NCBI RefSeq assembly: GCF_036850765.1
Contig: NC_089491.1
Location: 131,308,266-131,372,265, forward strand
Direction: 5' to 3'
DNA: 64,000 nt
Source of the DNA: Saccopteryx bilineata
Taxonomy: Eukaryota > Chordata > Mammalia > Chiroptera > Emballonuridae
The translations under genes were made by a program, and so were the position numbers. Within the stretch, counting starts at the first letter, position 1. Every line of letters begins with the position of its first letter. Of this stretch, positions 44,535 to 56,130 are shown piece by piece. The notes beneath the pieces are model-generated. The model made no database searches and was not told the DNA's origin. It saw only the letters and a program-made list of their open reading frames with translations.

Positions 44535-45005
44535 AGAAGATGTAATGATTTGAAATGTGTCCACACATTCTTCGATATTCCTCCCTCCAAGAGGTCAAGT
44601 TCCTTTTTCCTCAAGTGTGGACTGGACTGAGTGGCTCACTTCAAATGAATAGACTAAAACAGAAGTGATGGTGTGTGGCTGTGGAGAGCAGGTCATCAAA
44701 GCACTTTGACCTCCTCCGCTCTCTTAGCTCACTCAGTCTGGGAGGTGTTAGTGGCCATGTCATGCAGGTCTTATGAAGAGCCTCATGTAGTGAGAATCCA
44801 GGTCTCCCCGGCAGCCTGGTGAGTGAGCCTTGTTAGGAACGGAACCTCCAGCCACAGTCCAGGCCTCAGCTGACTGCAGCCCCAGCCATCTCGCCATCTC
44901 ATGAATGACCCAAAACCAGACCTTTGGAAACCATACGAGATGACAATGTTGTTTTAAGTTGCTAAGTTTTGGGGCAATTTGTTGCATAGTCATATGTAGT
45001 GAATC
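44535..45005 (+). mobile_element. Probable old MaLR-type LTR
   Basis: Ends with GTTGTTTTAAGTTGCTAAGTT, TTGGGGCAATTTGTTGCATA, wording typical of the 3' end of MaLR LTRs. The start near TGTAATGATTTGAAATGTGT is less certain. Confidence 0.5.
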
Positions 45006-45477
45006 AAAAAGAAAATAGTGACTGTATACATTGGATGGTTGGGGAAGGGCCTTGCTGAGAAGGAGCCTTGTGACCAACACCTGAAGGACTTGGGTGATTT
45101 GGGGTGATATGCTATGTCTATGTTGGTTCATCAGTTGTAACTAATGAACCATTCTGGAGGAGGCGGGGTGTTGATCATAGGGAGGCTATTCATGCATGAG
45201 GAAAGAAGGTATATAAGAAATCTCAGTATCTTCTGCTTGACTACTGAGAACCAAAATCTGCTTTTTTTAAAAAAAGAGGGAGATTCAGTTGTTTGAGCAC
45301 ACTATTTTCCTTCTCAATTACAGGTCTTCCCACATGTTGTTTCATCTACCCATTACTTACCCTTCCTTACTCTTCCCAGCCACCTAGCCCACCCAGCCCC
45401 ACTCTAATACAGGCCCTCCCCATTAACTCTTTGTTTATCCATCAAGTCTTGGATGCCACTTGAAAGATACTCATCTC
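45006..45477. other. Intergenic stretch, nothing recognised
   Basis: No feature supported. Confidence 0.4.
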
Positions 45478-45998
45478 CAGTGGTGGGATTCAGCCGGTTC
45501 ATACCAGTTTGGCAGAACCAATACCTAATGTTTTGTTGAGTTTGGAGAACTGGTTGATAAAATGGCACTTATAATCAGGGTTCTCTCTAAGGTGGGCACC
45601 TGGGCAGCCGCCCAATGTGGAAATCACAAATTTACATTCTTTACTCTTTTTAATGCTCATCTGTGAAACAGTGTATTCTAAGTGCCCGTAGTGATGTTCA
45701 TTCTAACCATAGGTGGAAAAGATGCACTTGATTGGCAAGTGAGGATGCCAATCAAGAAGCAATAGGGAAATGTCTTAAATAACAGTTTTATTGTTTTTTT
45801 GTCAGGTATTATTTAATATTTTCTCATTAATATTTTCAAACTTATAACATAATCTAGTTTTGTGTACCTTTTTTGTTGTTTTTATTTAAGTATTAAATGC
45901 ATGAAATAATAAACTACCTTTTGGTATACCATTTTTTATACTTAAAATGGTCATTAGGGCAGAGAACCGGTTGTTAAATTATTTGAATTCCACCACTG
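45478..45998. mobile_element. hAT-type non-autonomous DNA transposon
   Basis: 521 bases with terminal inverted repeats CAGTGGTGGGATTCA (left) and CAGTGGTGGAATTCA (right, inverted), 14 of 15 matching. Flanking 8-mers CTCATCTC and TTCATATC agree at 6 of 8, as expected for an aged 8-base hAT target duplication. A second inverted motif, CCGGTT (left) and AACCGG (right), lies just inside the ends. No transposase frame remains. Confidence 0.8.
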
Positions 45999-46054
45999 TT
46001 CATATCTATATAGTCTGAGGGATTTTAACAAGAAATTTGCACATGTGCATGTTT

Positions 46055-46450
46055 CTCACCCTGATTTTTTTTTTTTTTTGTATTTTTCTGAAGCTGGAAA
46101 CAGGGAGAGACAGTCAGACAGACTCCCGCATGTGCCCGACCGGGATCCACCCGGCACGCCCACCAGGGGCGATGCTCTGCCCCTCCGGGGCGACACTCTG
46201 CTGAGACCAGAGCCACTCTAGCACCTGGGGCAGAGGCCAAGGAGCCATCCCCAGCGCCCGGGCCATCTTTGCTCCAATGGAGCCTTGGCTGTGGGAGGGG
46301 AAGAGAGAGACAGAGAGGAAGGGTGGGGGGTGAAGAAGCAAATGGGTGCTTCTCCTATGTGCCCTGGCCGGGAATCGAACCCGGGTCCCCTGCACGCCAG
46401 GCCAATGCTCTACCGCTGAGCCAACCAGCCAGGGCCCTCACCCTGATTTT
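46055..46450 (-). mobile_element. Rhin-type SINE, reverse strand, with target duplication
   Basis: The element body is 46069-46436: poly-T, GTATTTTTCTGAAGCTGGAA, middle, GGAATCGAACC and GCTCTACCGCTGAGCCAACC. The duplication CTCACCCTGATTTT stands at 46055-46068 and 46437-46450. It is a young, full-length copy. Confidence 0.92.
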
Positions 46451-46830
46451 ATTTATTTATTTATATTTATTTAATTTTTTTAATGAGAGAAGAGAGAGAG
46501 ACAGAGAGGGACAGACAGGAAGAGAGAGAGAGATAAGAAGCATCAACTCATAGTTGCGGCACCTTAGTTGTTTATTGATTGTTTTCTCATATGTGCCTTG
46601 ACCCGAGGCTCTAGCTGAGTCAGTGACCCCTTGCTCTAGCCAGTAATCCTGGGCTTCAAGCCAGTGACCTTTGAGGTCATGTCTATAATCCTTTGCTCAA
46701 GGTGGCGACCCTGCACCATGCTCAAGTCCAATGAGCCCGCTCTCAAGCTGGGGACCCTGGGGTTTCAAAACTGAGTCCTCATCATCCCAGGCCAATTTTA
46801 TATCCACTGCACCACCTCTTGGTCAGGCTG
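46451..46830 (-). mobile_element. SINE of a second long tRNA-derived family, reverse strand
   Basis: A T/A-rich start, a GAGA-rich block, AAGCATCAACTCATAGTTGC, TTGTTTATTGATTGTTTTCT, CATATGTGCCTTGACC and repeated wording with AAGCTGGGG/CAAGCCAGTGACC, ending in CCACCTCTTGGTCAGGCTG. The same family lies at 48981-49396 in + orientation. Confidence 0.8.
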
Positions 46831-47695
46831 AATCTTGATTATATTTAATATCAATACTCTTTGTTACTTTAAGGTTTCCTAATTGCTTCTCAGTGTTTGT
46901 CTCACTAATTTGATTATCAAACAAGGGAGTTTTCCTTATGTTTCTTTCCTCCTACATAATGACGACTAGCATAGAGCTGGGCACACAGAAGTCACTCAAT
47001 AAATGCTCTTGTGAGAGACTTACTTGTGGGGAGAAGTGACTTTTGGTAAAGTCATGAAAAGGTCCTTGTGGATTTTGGACAGAATTTTAGATCAGGATTT
47101 TAGGACATAACTTGTATTAGAATGCCAAAACTTTTCATTTATTATGATAATTGAAATTCTGGCCAAGTTGGTGGTGTTTATACTAACTCATGAATAAATC
47201 ACCTAGCAACACAGTGTGACAAATGTAGACATCTGGGAAAGTGGATTATCTCAAAAGATCAAGGTAGAGTTTTGATTCTATCTGTGCCTGCAAGAAAATG
47301 AAAGAAGGAAGCATTTGTGGCTCTTGAGGTAAAGTGATGCTAGCTTCCAGTTCTTTCCCCGATCCTCTTCATTTTATGTCATTGTCGAGAACACTAAACC
47401 ACCAAGGTGGTGCAGGGGAATCCCATAGGCAAGCAAGATGGTAGAGCACGTTCTCAGAGGAGTCTCTAGACATCTTGGGGGAGTTAATTAATGGCTACCT
47501 GGTAGAAATATGTTATAAGGTCCCTGAAATCAATCTTGGATCTGATGCAAAAATATCAAAACACCCTCCACTCTTTCTTAATTACAGTGAATGCAACTAA
47601 CCACAGATATTTCCAAAGGGGTCACAGACATGTAATGTTATGAGAAAGTCAGAAGGTCAGGGTTAAGGCCTAGCCCGACACGTGTGTAACAGGCA
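46831..47695. other. Intergenic stretch, nothing recognised
   Basis: No gene or clear repeat identified. Confidence 0.4.
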
Positions 47696-48092
47696 CAGAA
47701 ATATGTTTTTAAAAAGATTTTTCCCCTTTTTTTCCAAGTGAGAGGAGGGTAGATAGAGAGACAGACTCCCACATGCGTCCCAATTAGGATCCACCTGGCA
47801 ACCCCAGTTGGGGGCCGAAGCCCTGCCTATCTGGGGCCATTCTCACAATGGAGCTATTTTTAGCACCTGAAGCAGAGGTTCCATGGAGCTATCCTTAGCA
47901 CCTGGGCTGGTACACTTGAACCAATGGAGTCATGTCTGCAGGAAGGGAAGAGAGAGAATGAAAGGGATAGGGGAAGGGGTGAAGAAGCAGATGGTCTCTT
48001 CTCCTGTATGCCCTGACTGGGATGAAACCCATAACATCTACACACTGGGCTGATGCTTTACCACTGAGCCAACTGGCCAGGGCCAGAAATAT
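47696..48092 (-). mobile_element. tRNA-derived SINE, older subfamily, reverse strand
   Basis: Same subfamily as 3653-4004: TTTTTCCAAGTGAGAGGAGG, AGCTATTTTTAGCACCTGAA and GCTTTACCACTGAGCCAACT. The 9-base target duplication CAGAAATAT is at 47696-47704 and 48084-48092, so the body is 47705-48083. Confidence 0.85.
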
Positions 48093-48980
48093 TTATCAAA
48101 TATTTTTCTTCTACATGCTGTCACTATGGCCAAATTACCCATTAGTCATTCTTTTGAGCTAAGATGCTAAAGAATCTTGCAAAATGGTTGATTGCATTTA
48201 GAATATTTTTTAGCTCTTAATGCTTAGGAATGGATTGGCTGGTGACTACAGTCTCAGTGACCTGGTACCACCTTGGGTAGTAGCGACAAATGGTAGGAAA
48301 ATTTTTGATAAGTCTGGGGCAGGATGTAAGGCCCAGAGCATGGGGTGCTTCTTCTGAGGTTGTGTTGGAGACCTTGAATAGCATGGGACAACTCATGGTG
48401 ACCAGGGTTGGCAGAGCAAGAGATAGAGAACTGAATTAGTAAGGAAGATGTGTATGGCTGCTATTGTGGTTTTTCTTCTTGGGTGCCTTCAGGATGGCTC
48501 TGCAAATGATGTGGAGAGAGCAGGGTAGCAGGGGACTTGGGTAGTCACTGCCATTGAGTCATTCCAGAGGCAGGTCTGCTTGTGGTAGGAAGAGTGGGAC
48601 AACTCCTGAGAGACACAGAGACATCATCCTTTTCAACCTGACCTTCCCTGAGTGAGTCTTCCAGGCTTAACCTTAGCTCAGAGGACAGGCCACAGGTAGG
48701 CTGCCTGGATCATATGAATGCAGGTTTCATTCTTCACAAGATGAGGAAACAAGAGCTTTGCGCTTCTCTTCCCCTTAATGCCCAATGGCATTGTCCTTCT
48801 TCCTTGCCATCCTCTCTTAATAACTGCCTCAATTTCTGTTCCAAGAATAAGAAGGAGATTTACTATTTAAAAGAAAACCTGTCTGTGATCAGTTTGAATA
48901 ATTATGTAATTTATTGGAAATTATGCAGAGTAGCCACATTCTTACTTTCTAGTCTTTTCATTTTACTCAAGGTCATCCCA
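48093..48980. other. Intergenic stretch, nothing recognised
   Basis: No gene or clear repeat identified. Confidence 0.4.
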
Positions 48981-49396
48981 CCTAACCAGGAGGTGGTGCA
49001 GTTGATAGAGCATCAGCCTGGGATGCTGAGGACCCAGGTTCAAAAACCTGAGGTTGCTAGCTTGAGCGCAGGCTCATCCAGCTTGAGCACAGGCTCACCA
49101 ACTTGAGTGCAAGGTCGCTGGCTTGAGAATGGATCATAGACATGACCCCATGGTCTGGCTTGAGCTCAAGGTTGATGGCTTGAGCAAGGGGTCACTGGCT
49201 TGAGTCCAGGGTTGCTCGCTTGAACAAGGGGTCATTGGCTCAGCTGCAGCCCCCTGGTCAAGGCACATATGAGAAAGCAATCAATGAAAAACTAAGGTGC
49301 TGAAACTAACAACTAAGTTGCTGCAATTACGAGTTGATGCTTCTCATCTCTCTTCCCATCTATCTGTCCCTCTCTCTTTTGCTAAAAAGAAAAAGG
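48981..49396 (+). mobile_element. SINE of the second long tRNA-derived family
   Basis: CCTAACCAGGAGGTGGTGCA head, GGACCCAGGTTCAAAAACCT B-box region, then an array of diverged units containing GGCTTGAG, then CAAGGCACATATGAGAAAGC and a CT-rich tail. The antisense partner is at 46451. Confidence 0.82.
49055..49245 (+). repeat. Imperfect tandem units (GGCTTGAG...) within the SINE
   Basis: About eight units of roughly 20 bases, each with a variant of CTTGAGC followed by AAGG/CAGG and GTC or GCTC, make up the middle of the element. Confidence 0.75.
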
Positions 49397-49433
49397 CCAT
49401 CTTCAGATAAAGTGGTATAGTGCATATGGTATA

Positions 49434-49464
<31 letters not shown>

Positions 49465-49466
49465 AA

Positions 49467-49501
<35 letters not shown>

Positions 49502-49518
49502 CAAAGAGAGAGAGAGAA
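49434..49518. repeat. Compound TG / GA microsatellite
   Basis: A TG run (49434-49460) is followed by AATGAAA and interrupted GA runs to about 49516. Confidence 0.93.
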
Positions 49519-50884
49519 GTAATGATACTTAATTGAATTACAGGAGAAGCAAGTAAAAACTGACCTGTCCATCTCCATGCCCTACTGGAGCTAATGATCT
49601 ATAGTTAGGAAGTTAAAGAAGTAATCAGGATACTTTAATTCAGATTACTATGTGCCATGATAGGAGTAGACACAGGGTATTATGTGGATGGGGAAGTAGA
49701 ATAGTTTTATGGATTCCAAGAAACTCTCTTTGTTGATCAAGTATTTCCTTTGCGTGGATCTCTAATAGCTGAAATCTTGTAATCAGACATGCATTTAGCT
49801 TGACACTGAGATAACATGATGAATGGGAAACATGCTTTAAAGGCCTGAGGTTGTCATTATGCAGCAGTGAGACTTGGAGAAAGTTATTTCACCTTTCTGA
49901 ATTTCATATTTCTTAACTGTAGAATTAAGATAACAACTTGACAGGTTATTATAAAGATTAAAAGAGACAAAGTCTAAGGGAGCAGTTTGAGGATGATAGA
50001 TAATATTAATTTTATGATTTATGCCTTATAAGAATGTAAAACAGACTGAGGTAGAAGGTGGAAAGTGGAGAGGAGGAGACAATGGTGAGTAAAATGGTAT
50101 ATGAAGAAAAAGATGAAGATCCCAACACTCTCATTTTGTCAACAGTTTTGCTTCAAAGCAATCCTAACTGAAGATAATGGTTATTTACAAATGCAAGTAA
50201 TGGACCTAGTGTTAATGAGAAAAGAAAAACTAGAAAGTGTATGACCCAGTCAGTGTCATACATGTGCAGTCAGGTTACCCATCTTTTTTCCTTCCAACAG
50301 AAGCCGTACGAACATCATCTAACTTCCTCTTTTTTCTCAGCCCTCTAGGATCTGGCGCAGCTCCTGAAAGCCCATCAAAAACCCATTTCCATGACTGGCT
50401 GAGAAGAGCATGAGAATGTCTAAATGGTGATAAAAACAATTTGGTTCAGAGACTAAGATGATGCCAAGTGTGGAAAGAATTTTAATTCAACTCTTAAGAA
50501 ACCTAAAAAGAGAGGTCCTGATGGGGTTGGAGAATTAAGAATGGGCACAACAGATCATTGGCCAGCTGCAATTGGATGTTTGTGGGAAAGAGTAAAAAAG
50601 GTCATGCCAAAGATTCTACTAAGGTAGAAACATTTCTGGTCACTTCCTTGATGTTTCTGGATAAAGTCTTATCTTGAGGTAAAATTCAGCATAAATCTCT
50701 TTCTCATGGGCTTCTCTGTATTGGCAGTGTGTGGAGATGAGGGGAGTCGACATTGAAGCTGAAGGAATCAGTTTTTATTACTCAGTTGTCTCTATCTTGT
50801 TTGAGTCTCTGATACAGAATAGAAAAGGTTTGGTCTTACTCAACATTGGATCTTGTTCAGGCTGTGTCAAGAAGTTGTCAAAAC
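49519..50884. other. Intergenic stretch, nothing recognised
   Basis: No gene or clear repeat identified. Confidence 0.4.
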
Positions 50885-51195
50885 AACTAGCTGAGGGCAC
50901 AGTTCCATTTGTTCTAAATGCTTGCTAACAGTTGGTGTTGTCTTTTAAAAAATGAGTCATTCTGGTAGGTGTATGGTTTTAATTTTGCATTTTCTATGCC
51001 CAAAGAGGTCTAACTCCTCTCATATGTTTATTAAATATCTTCTTTTGGAAAGTGTTCAAGCTCTTGTCCATTTTTCTTTTTTCAGGGTAGTCTTTTTCTT
51101 ATTGATTGGTAAGAACACTTTATATATTCCAAATCTGAGTCTCTTTAAAGCTCTTTTACAAATATCTTTTTTTTTTGGAATTGTGTTTTAACAAC
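50885..51195 (-). mobile_element. Ancient L1 ORF2 fragment, reverse strand
   Basis: GGTAGGTGTATGGTTTTAAT, TCATATGTTTATTAAATATC, AAGCTCTTGTCCATTTTTC and TATTGATTGGTAAGAACACT follow reverse-strand L1 sequence. Confidence 0.65.
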
Positions 51196-51578
51196 TATTC
51201 ACACTTGTAGTGGTTCCAATAACAGATAGTGTCAATTTATATTTATTGATTAAAAGAGGGAAAGAGACTAAATTTAGAGATATTTAAAAGGAAGAAACAA
51301 AAGAATTTAGGGAGGTTTGATGATAGAGGATGAAAAAGAAGGAAGATATTAAAATTTCAAGTCAAGAAGAAGACTCATTAATTCAATAGGTGAGGCCTGA
51401 TCAAAGTAAAACACTTAGTTAAGTTGCAGAATCTATATTTTCCAACTGCTTATTACCTTATGGCTGTTTTAATTTTCTCTTGGTTGTTCCATATTATGTC
51501 CATAAAGAAGGATATTATTATTAATAGCTAATGTTTCCTGAACATTTATTATATCAATAACTATGTGGTAGGAATTAT
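51196..51578. other. Intergenic stretch, nothing recognised
   Basis: No gene or clear repeat identified. Confidence 0.4.
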
Positions 51579-52009
51579 TATTATTTTCTTTTTTTTTTTT
51601 TTTTTTTTTTTCCATTTTTCTGAAGCTGGAAACGGGGAGAGACAGTCAGACAGACGCCCGCATGCGCCCGACCGGGATCCACCCGGCACGCCCAGCAGGG
51701 GCGACGCTCTGCCCACCAGGGGGCGATGCTCTGCCCATCCTGGGCGTTGCCATATTGCGACCAGAGCCACTCTAGCGCCTGAGGCAGAGGCCACAGAGCC
51801 ATCCCCAGCGCCCGGGCCATCTCTGCTCCAATGGAGCCTTAGCTGCGGGAGGGGAAGAGAGAGACAGAGAGGAAAGCGCGGCGGAGGGGTGGAGAAGCAA
51901 ATGGGCGCTTCTCCTGTGTGCCCTGGCCGGGAATCGAACCCGGGTCCTCCGCACGCTAGGCCGACGCTCTACCGCTGAGCCAACCGGCCAGGGCTATTAT
52001 TTTCTTTTT
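51579..52009 (-). mobile_element. Young Rhin-type SINE with internal duplication, reverse strand
   Basis: Body 51594-51994 with target duplication TATTATTTTCTTTTT on both sides (51579-51593 and 51995-52009). Head, B box (GGAATCGAACC) and tail are all intact. It differs from other copies by a tandem repeat of about 22 bases near 51698-51742 (GGGCGACGCTCTGCCCA then GGGCGATGCTCTGCCCA). Confidence 0.93.
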
Positions 52010-52129
52010 ACAGAATCTTTAGACAACTTAGCTAAGGCCATTTAGTTAACTAGAGGCAGTGCCAGATTCAAATCTAAGTAGACTGACTAGAGAGTATACA
52101 CAAACACATACCTATTATACATATATATA

Positions 52130-52391
52130 TATATTCCTGCATACTCCCTGATTGGTTCCACTGGGCACCCCATCTAGGGCTGATGCTCAAATCAACTCAG
52201 CTATCCTTAGTGCCTGGGCCAATGCTTGAACCAACTGAGATACTGGCTGGGGGAGGAGAAGAGGAGAAAAGGGGGACAGAGAGGGGAGAGAAGCAGATGA
52301 TCTCTTTTCATATGTGCCCTCAGTCGGGATTGAACTCGGGACGTCCATATGCCAGGTTGATGTTCTATCCATGAATCAACTGGCCAGGGCT
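52130..52391 (-). mobile_element. tRNA-derived SINE, older subfamily, reverse strand
   Basis: TGGGCACCCCATCTAGGGCT, a purine-rich block, CGGGATTGAACTCGGGACGT and GAATCAACTGGCCAGGGC follow reverse-strand SINE order. The tail side is truncated. Confidence 0.8.
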
Positions 52392-54935
52392 GAGAGATTA
52401 TAATGTTAATGGCTGCTTCCCTGCTACAACATACGGTGGACCTCATGTCGACTGTGGGACTTCAGTTCTTTAACTCAAACGCAGTGCCATGACAGTAAAT
52501 ATATAATCCAAAGTTATTTTTAGCAATGAATTTAAAGAAAAAAACAGTCTGCAGAGGATGAAAAAAGAAAGAGGTAGATGGAGAATAAAGGTTGCAGTTG
52601 AGTCAGAAGACCTGAAATCAAGTTTGGCTTTCTCACAATGACTCTGTGGCTTTGAATAAGTCAGAAACAAATCTCACTTTCTTCAGCTATAAAGAGGGGA
52701 TAAAACTACTTGCCTTTTCTACATTAAAGAGTGGCTGAAAAGATAAGAAAGAATAAAAATAATGAGAGTTACTTTTTCAATAAATATCCATTTGCCCCTT
52801 CACCTGAGAGAACAATTATTAAATGCCTGTTAGATGTCAGGCACTATACTAGGAGCTTATAAATGAAGTGGTCAAATGATAATTATTGCAATAATCATAA
52901 AATTAATTACCTTTGCTTATAATTCATGTAAACACTCAACTAGGACTTATTGAGGACCTATGATATTCTAAGTATTGTGTCAGACAGAGGTTGTGCTTAT
53001 GTTATAGTGAATGAATAAATGAGTAGATGAAAGAATAAAACATATTGCACCCTTTTTCTTGTCCAGCGCCCCAAGCTCTCTGCTCCATTCTTAGGCAAAA
53101 CTCACTCAGATACTTTTCCTATTAGATATTGAAAGTGGGCATTTTAATAGATAGTCCCAGTTGTTTATGGCTTTGGTGTTTATAGTAACTCCTCCCTTTG
53201 CCAACCTGTTAAAGATTTCAAGCACTATTTCTATTTGGTTCTTATATTTAATTTCCTCCTTATTCATTTAAGGACGTGTCAGTACTTCTAATTTCTCTAA
53301 AGACATGTTAATTAATTAATAGGGGTACAACTTAAATTCCAGTTCTCTAATCAGTATTTAGGTACATCCAGTGTTTTCTCTCAAAACTAATCCCACCTCA
53401 GGTTAATCTTAATGCTGCTACAACACAATTACTATACTAACTATTACTGTACTTTTTAAAAAGTATAAAACATGGGTCAAAGAACCCCTACAGGGTGCAA
53501 TATTCAAACAGGAATAAAATAGGTATTTGTTAAGTAGAATGAGATTTTATTGGCTTAGTTTATTTGTCTGTAAGAATTTGGAAGTGAAAACAGAGTAACA
53601 CTTCTTTTAAACAGTGTGCTTCAGACTTGCCACTGATTCAGAGTGACATACTGTCCGACTGACCTAAATTAGTGATGCGTCACCTTATTTACAGCACACA
53701 CACTGCTTCTGAATTAGGACAGTGACAAAGAAAAGAAAAAGGGGACATTTTTCTCAAAATTGACGTTTGTGAATTGGTTCTGTATTTGATCATTTGTATT
53801 TTAAAAAGTTCAACAAGGTCATGAGAATGTAAAGGATGTCTAGCTTACTTGGCATTTATTGGACTACAGTTTTTCCATAAGAGACTGAGAGAGTCTGACA
53901 AAAGTGAACCAAATACATAGAGTTTTGAGTATGACCTTTTTAAAGTTATATTTTAAAATAGTATTTAAACTATACAAATGATTGTGAGAAATATTAATAA
54001 TCCTAAAACTTAGAGAATTGGGATAATAAGATTCACTGATACTAGTTGCTTCACTATGACTTTGAATATCTGGTGTTATAAGCAAGTGTAAATTATGATT
54101 TTTAATAATTACTAGTCAAAATAATAAATGAAATGAGAGACTAGAATGGACCTATAGATTTTTTAAAAAATCTATGACAGGAGAAGGCAGACATTAGGAA
54201 GTCAATGTGAAAATCTGTTTATATGCACTAGATTAGTAAGGAATTTGCACAAATGTTGCTTTCTTCTATAATTGAAATTGATTTCATAATGGGTATTAAT
54301 AGAGAAGAAAATATCATCCTTTATATTAAGACACACTCTTGTGGCATAGTGTTCCCTTTAATGTAAGATATAGTACAGATTTGCAAGTTTTAGTCCTCAG
54401 GAAAAAGAGAGAAGTGGTTATGGTTGACAGGCATCGTTGTGGGTGAGGTGTGAACAGATTGAGATAGCCGTGGGAGAAAGTTGTCTTGGGCACTGTCAAT
54501 GTGATCCTCAAGCAGAACTAACTGGGAAATAAGTAAAGTCCATGTTTGGAGACTCTAGGATCTAGCCTTGCTCTTTGCTGTGTCCCTCTATCTCTTCTCT
54601 CTACTGACCCTGAACATAGGGACATGCTCTTCAAGTCCTCAGAGATGAGACTCACAATAATCTCTCTCTCCAAGTTCACTGGGTACTCATTCACACCAAA
54701 TTGAAAGTGATTACTAACAGCCTCATCTCTTACTTCTTTTATAAAGTAACTAGGAAGTGAAAATAATACACAATACCTCAGTGGAAAAAATTTAAAATAC
54801 AAAGGTTATAACAGAAGATCTTAATTAGTAGAAAAGTAGTAAATGCCCTTGGGTGGAATGACTTCATATTGTAAAGAAGTTAATTTTTCTCAGATTAATC
54901 TCAAAATTAAATGATAACTGAATAAAAGTTTCTGC
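52392..54935. other. Intergenic stretch, few recognisable repeats
   Basis: No gene seen. Around 52800-53030 there are ancient repeat-like phrases (AATGCCTGTTAGATGTCAGG, TATTGAGGACCTATGATATT). A 22-base palindrome lies at 54154. The rest is AT-rich. Confidence 0.35.
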
Positions 54936-56130
54936 TGCATTTTCCTAAAAACTTAACAAATTCTTCACAAATTCATGTAAAAGAAAATTTATATTCAAAA
55001 ATAGCCAAGTCAGTCCTGAAAAAAGTAGTGCAAAGAGGATAAACTTTCCTGTCTAGATATAAAGACACTCTTCAGTAATAAACATTTTACGGAATTGTCT
55101 CAAGAATAGTAAGAAAAAAAAAAATAAACCAACGCAACAGAATAGAGAGTTTTGAAGTAGCTATTTGTATATGGGAAACTGACATGTAATAAAGGATTCA
55201 TTGTTTAGTAAACTGTGTTGGAAAACTGGCTCACTATGTGGAGAAAATAAAGCTGGCTACCTACTTTCCATCATATACAAAAAGTCATAACAGACCTAAG
55301 TATAAAAGGCAAAACTCTAGAGTAAATAAAAGACAAGATAAAGAACATCTTTGTGATTTAGAGATAAAGATTTTTTTAAACAAAGCACTGAAAAGTGCAA
55401 ACCATAAAATGAAATATAACATCTTAAGTTACAGACAAATTAAGTTTTCTGTTCAACAAAGGACAAATAGACAAAATCAATAAAACACAAATGGGGAGAA
55501 GAGTTTTTATGCCTACAACCTAAAAAGAGTAATTCACAGGTCACTCTAACAAATCAACAATAACAATAGACCAAAGACCACTAGAACAATGGGCAACTGA
55601 TATGAACAACCAATTCATAAAAGAAGGAAACTCAAGTGGCTACAAATGTTTGAAGAAAAATGTAAATTAAAACAACAATGAGATACCATTTTATATGTCC
55701 AAAAACTAACAAAATTAAAGCTGGATAACACCAAGTGTGGGAAGGGATATGAGAAAACAGGAATCTTTCTTCACTGATATGAGAGAGTATATCCATGTTG
55801 CCTTTCTGAGGAACAATCTGGTAGTATCCAGTAAAAGTAAATGAACTTGTCCCTGTGACCCAGTTGGCCTACCCCAGCTAACTATTCCAAAGATATTCTG
55901 AAAAAATAGAATCCAACAACTTACACGAGGTTGCTCAGTGCTGCAATGCCTGTAGAGCAGGCAATTGGAGGTGGTTTATATGTCCATCAAAGGGGAAGCA
56001 AATAAGTAAAATGCAGATACACACTATAGAATGCTGTGTTAGAAAAGGAGCTGTATGTACATATAGCAACATAGGATAGATAGCAAGACCTAGTGCTAAG
56101 TGAACAGCTAAGAAAGAGAATTATTCCTGT
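54936..56130 (+). mobile_element. Ancient L1 fragment (ORF2 C-terminal part and beyond)
   Basis: GGGAAACTGACATGTAATAA, GTTGGAAAACTGGCTCACTA, TAGAACAATGGGCAACTGAT, AACAACAATGAGATACCATT and GTTTATATGTCCATCAAAGG are decayed L1 ORF2 text on + strand. Many indels and stops. Confidence 0.75.

Noticed and set aside
31974..49518. CRISPR-like regular repeats (GA, CA, TG runs and the GGCTTGAG units)
   Set aside because: They are microsatellites and SINE-internal units. There are no spacers and this is a mammalian genome.
55238..55483. Lysine-rich 81-codon frame
   Set aside because: It is inside an ancient L1 fragment.
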